A stretch of DNA of 22,379 nt. Origin: an uncultured Lacticaseibacillus sp. Lineage in GTDB: Bacteria; Bacillota; Bacilli; Lactobacillales; Lactobacillaceae. Shown in pieces: positions 21,354 to 22,379 of the stretch. A program made the translations under genes and the position numbers. The DNA lies in contig CAKRNG010000030.1 in assembly GCA_934370925.1 (NCBI GenBank), forward strand, positions 1 through 22,379, read 5' to 3'. Below the pieces are notes generated by a model. The model did no database searches. It saw only the letters and a list, made by a program, of their open reading frames with translations, and had not been told where the DNA came from. Numbering within the stretch: position 1 is the stretch's first letter; every line of letters starts with the position of its first letter.

Positions 21354-22379
21354 ATGAAAAAGAATAATAAGGTTCTTTTAGCTGCAGCAGCATCAGCAGC
21401 ATTGATGGTTGCACCAGCTGTTTTGGGCGGCAATAGTGTTTCTGCAGCAACTGGCGATAAAACAACAGACGCACAGATTCAGTTGAACGCAGCAGTAAGC
21501 GAAACGCACGCTGGTTACAATGTTGGAGCGAAGGGTTTCAAACCAACAGAAACAGCAATGAAGGACGCAAACTTTGCAGCGGGCTACAAGCAGGGTAAAG
21601 CTGACTATGATGCAAAACAGGCAGAAGCAGAGAAAGCTGCAGAAGCTGCAAAGAACAATAAAGTTCAGTTGAACGCAGCAGTAAGCGAAACGCACGCTGG
21701 TTACAATGTTGGAGCGAAAGGTTTCAAACCAACAGAAACAGCAATGAAGGACGCAAACTTTGCAGCGGGCTACAAGCAGGGTAAAGCTGATTTTGACGCT
21801 AAACAGCAAAAGGGTTTTACTAACGAAGATACACCAAACAAGTCTACTGCAGCCTCTAACAAGGCAGCTAAGACTGCACTTGGTGATGCGATTGTTGATC
21901 TTGAAAACCTTGCAGCGCTGAAGAATTTGCCTAACGAAAACGTTGTAAATGAAATTCTTGCAGATGCGATTAACATTTACAAGAATGGTACTGCTGCTCA
22001 AGTTGCTCAACGTGCTAAGGATGTTTCAGAAGTTTTGGCTGAAGCTAAGGAACTTTCTGCTAAGCAGGATGAAAAAGCAATTGATGTTGCTGTCAAGAAG
22101 GTAGCAATTGCTAACACTGCTAAGAAGGCTGCACAGGTTGGTGCAGAACGCGCTGCTGTCAAGAAACAGCTGGGTGATACAGTTAACGAACTTGAAGCAC
22201 TTGCTGCATCGAAGAATCTTCCATACGAAAATGCTATCAATGATGCTATCGCCGAAGGAATTGAAGCATACAACAGCAGTGAGCTGACAAATGCTGAACT
22301 TCAGGAATACGCTGCTAACGCTGCAACGATTCTGAAGACAGCAAAGGCTGACTCTGCTAAGCAAGACGAAAAGGCAATT
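21354..22379 (+). CDS. Secreted Ala/Lys-rich repeat protein, C-terminus outside the window
   Basis: 342 codons are visible with no stop. A Sec signal peptide (MKKNNKVLLAAAASAALMVA, cleavage likely after VSA near residue 31) is followed by two near-identical repeats of about 47 residues starting QLNAAVSETHAGYNVGAKGF and ending ADYDAKQ or ADFDAKQ. They are joined by AEAEKAAEAAKNNKV. From about residue 174 come longer helical repeats of about 95 residues with the theme LGDxxxxLExLAAxKNLPxEN and SAKQDEKAI. The composition suggests an extended, helical cell-surface protein; an LPXTG anchor may lie beyond the edge. GGGAG lies 8-9 nt before the ATG. Family not recognised. Codon choice (GCA, GCT, AAG, GTT) is more AT-rich than that of the neighbours, perhaps high expression or transfer. 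Confidence 0.85.
   Translation, partial: MKKNNKVLLAAAASAALMVAPAVLGGNSVSAATGDKTTDAQIQLNAAVSETHAGYNVGAKGFKPTETAMKDANFAAGYKQGKADYDAKQAEAEKAAEAAKNNKVQLNAAVSETHAGYNVGAKGFKPTETAMKDANFAAGYKQGKADFDAKQQKGFTNEDTPNKSTAASNKAAKTALGDAIVDLENLAALKNLPNENVVNEILADAINIYKNGTAAQVAQRAKDVSEVLAEAKELSAKQDEKAIDVAVKKVAIANTAKKAAQVGAERAAVKKQLGDTVNELEALAASKNLPYENAINDAIAEGIEAYNSSELTNAELQEYAANAATILKTAKADSAKQDEKAI

Noticed and set aside
21393..22364. Cys-rich minus-strand frames opposite the secreted protein
   Set aside because: They arise from the reverse complement of Ala/Lys-rich repeats (GCA/GCT read as TGC/AGC); no independent support.

Overview
The window reads as chromosomal DNA of a Gram-positive, moderately GC-rich lactic acid bacterium, most likely Lactobacillaceae (genus not resolvable by eye). 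Evidence: a ClpL-type ATPase behind a perfect CIRCE operator, two class-I T-box leaders, a BrnQ carrier, an EF-P with the PGKG loop, strong GGAGG ribosome-binding sites, and an IS5-family (IS427-like) insertion sequence. Most genes are single transcription units with their own terminators; membrane transport dominates.

Layout, left to right. 1-475: structured intergenic repeats. 476-1675: CynX/NimT-type MFS exporter. 1706-2146: one more repeat, then a leader carrying a 21-codon upstream ORF that ends in Pro-Pro-Pro, then efp (2147-2710). 2870-4252: MATE efflux protein; 4293-4868: RimJ/RimL-type acetyltransferase; repeat; 5334-6722: APC amino-acid permease. On the minus strand: flavin-reductase-like protein (6843-7409) and clpL (7569-9674) with a HrcA/CIRCE-controlled promoter, then a DUF2628-like small membrane protein (10435-10740) whose 3' UTR holds an array of palindromic units. 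11354-12574: DHA1 MFS efflux pump; 12703-14499: membrane GGDEF protein with a decayed EAL-like C-terminus. 14570-14850: a valine T-box with no obvious target gene, then a second structured leader in front of a NapA/Kef-type cation antiporter (15248-16411). 17006-17587: TetR-family regulator. 17862-19600: valine T-box plus brnQ. 19673-20533: complete IS element. 20600-21353: AT-rich, gene-free. 21354 to the right edge: alanine/lysine-rich secreted repeat protein, cut by the window end.

Two features stand out. First, the efp leader encodes a short peptide ending VVPLPPPES, and its Pro codons can base-pair with the downstream leader. EF-P relieves ribosome stalling at polyproline, so this looks like a self-sensing attenuator for EF-P activity (inference). 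Second, three unrelated families of intergenic structured repeats (A, B, C below) recur. In each, stem sequences differ between copies yet stay complementary, which points to selection on structure. Families A and C mostly sit directly 3' of genes, in the same orientation relative to the gene.

Valine supply appears to control at least brnQ: both T-boxes have a GUA specifier in the standard position and a UGGU bulge fitting a tRNA with A73. ClpL should be heat-induced through HrcA. Everything here is read by eye; no alignment, folding or database search was run.
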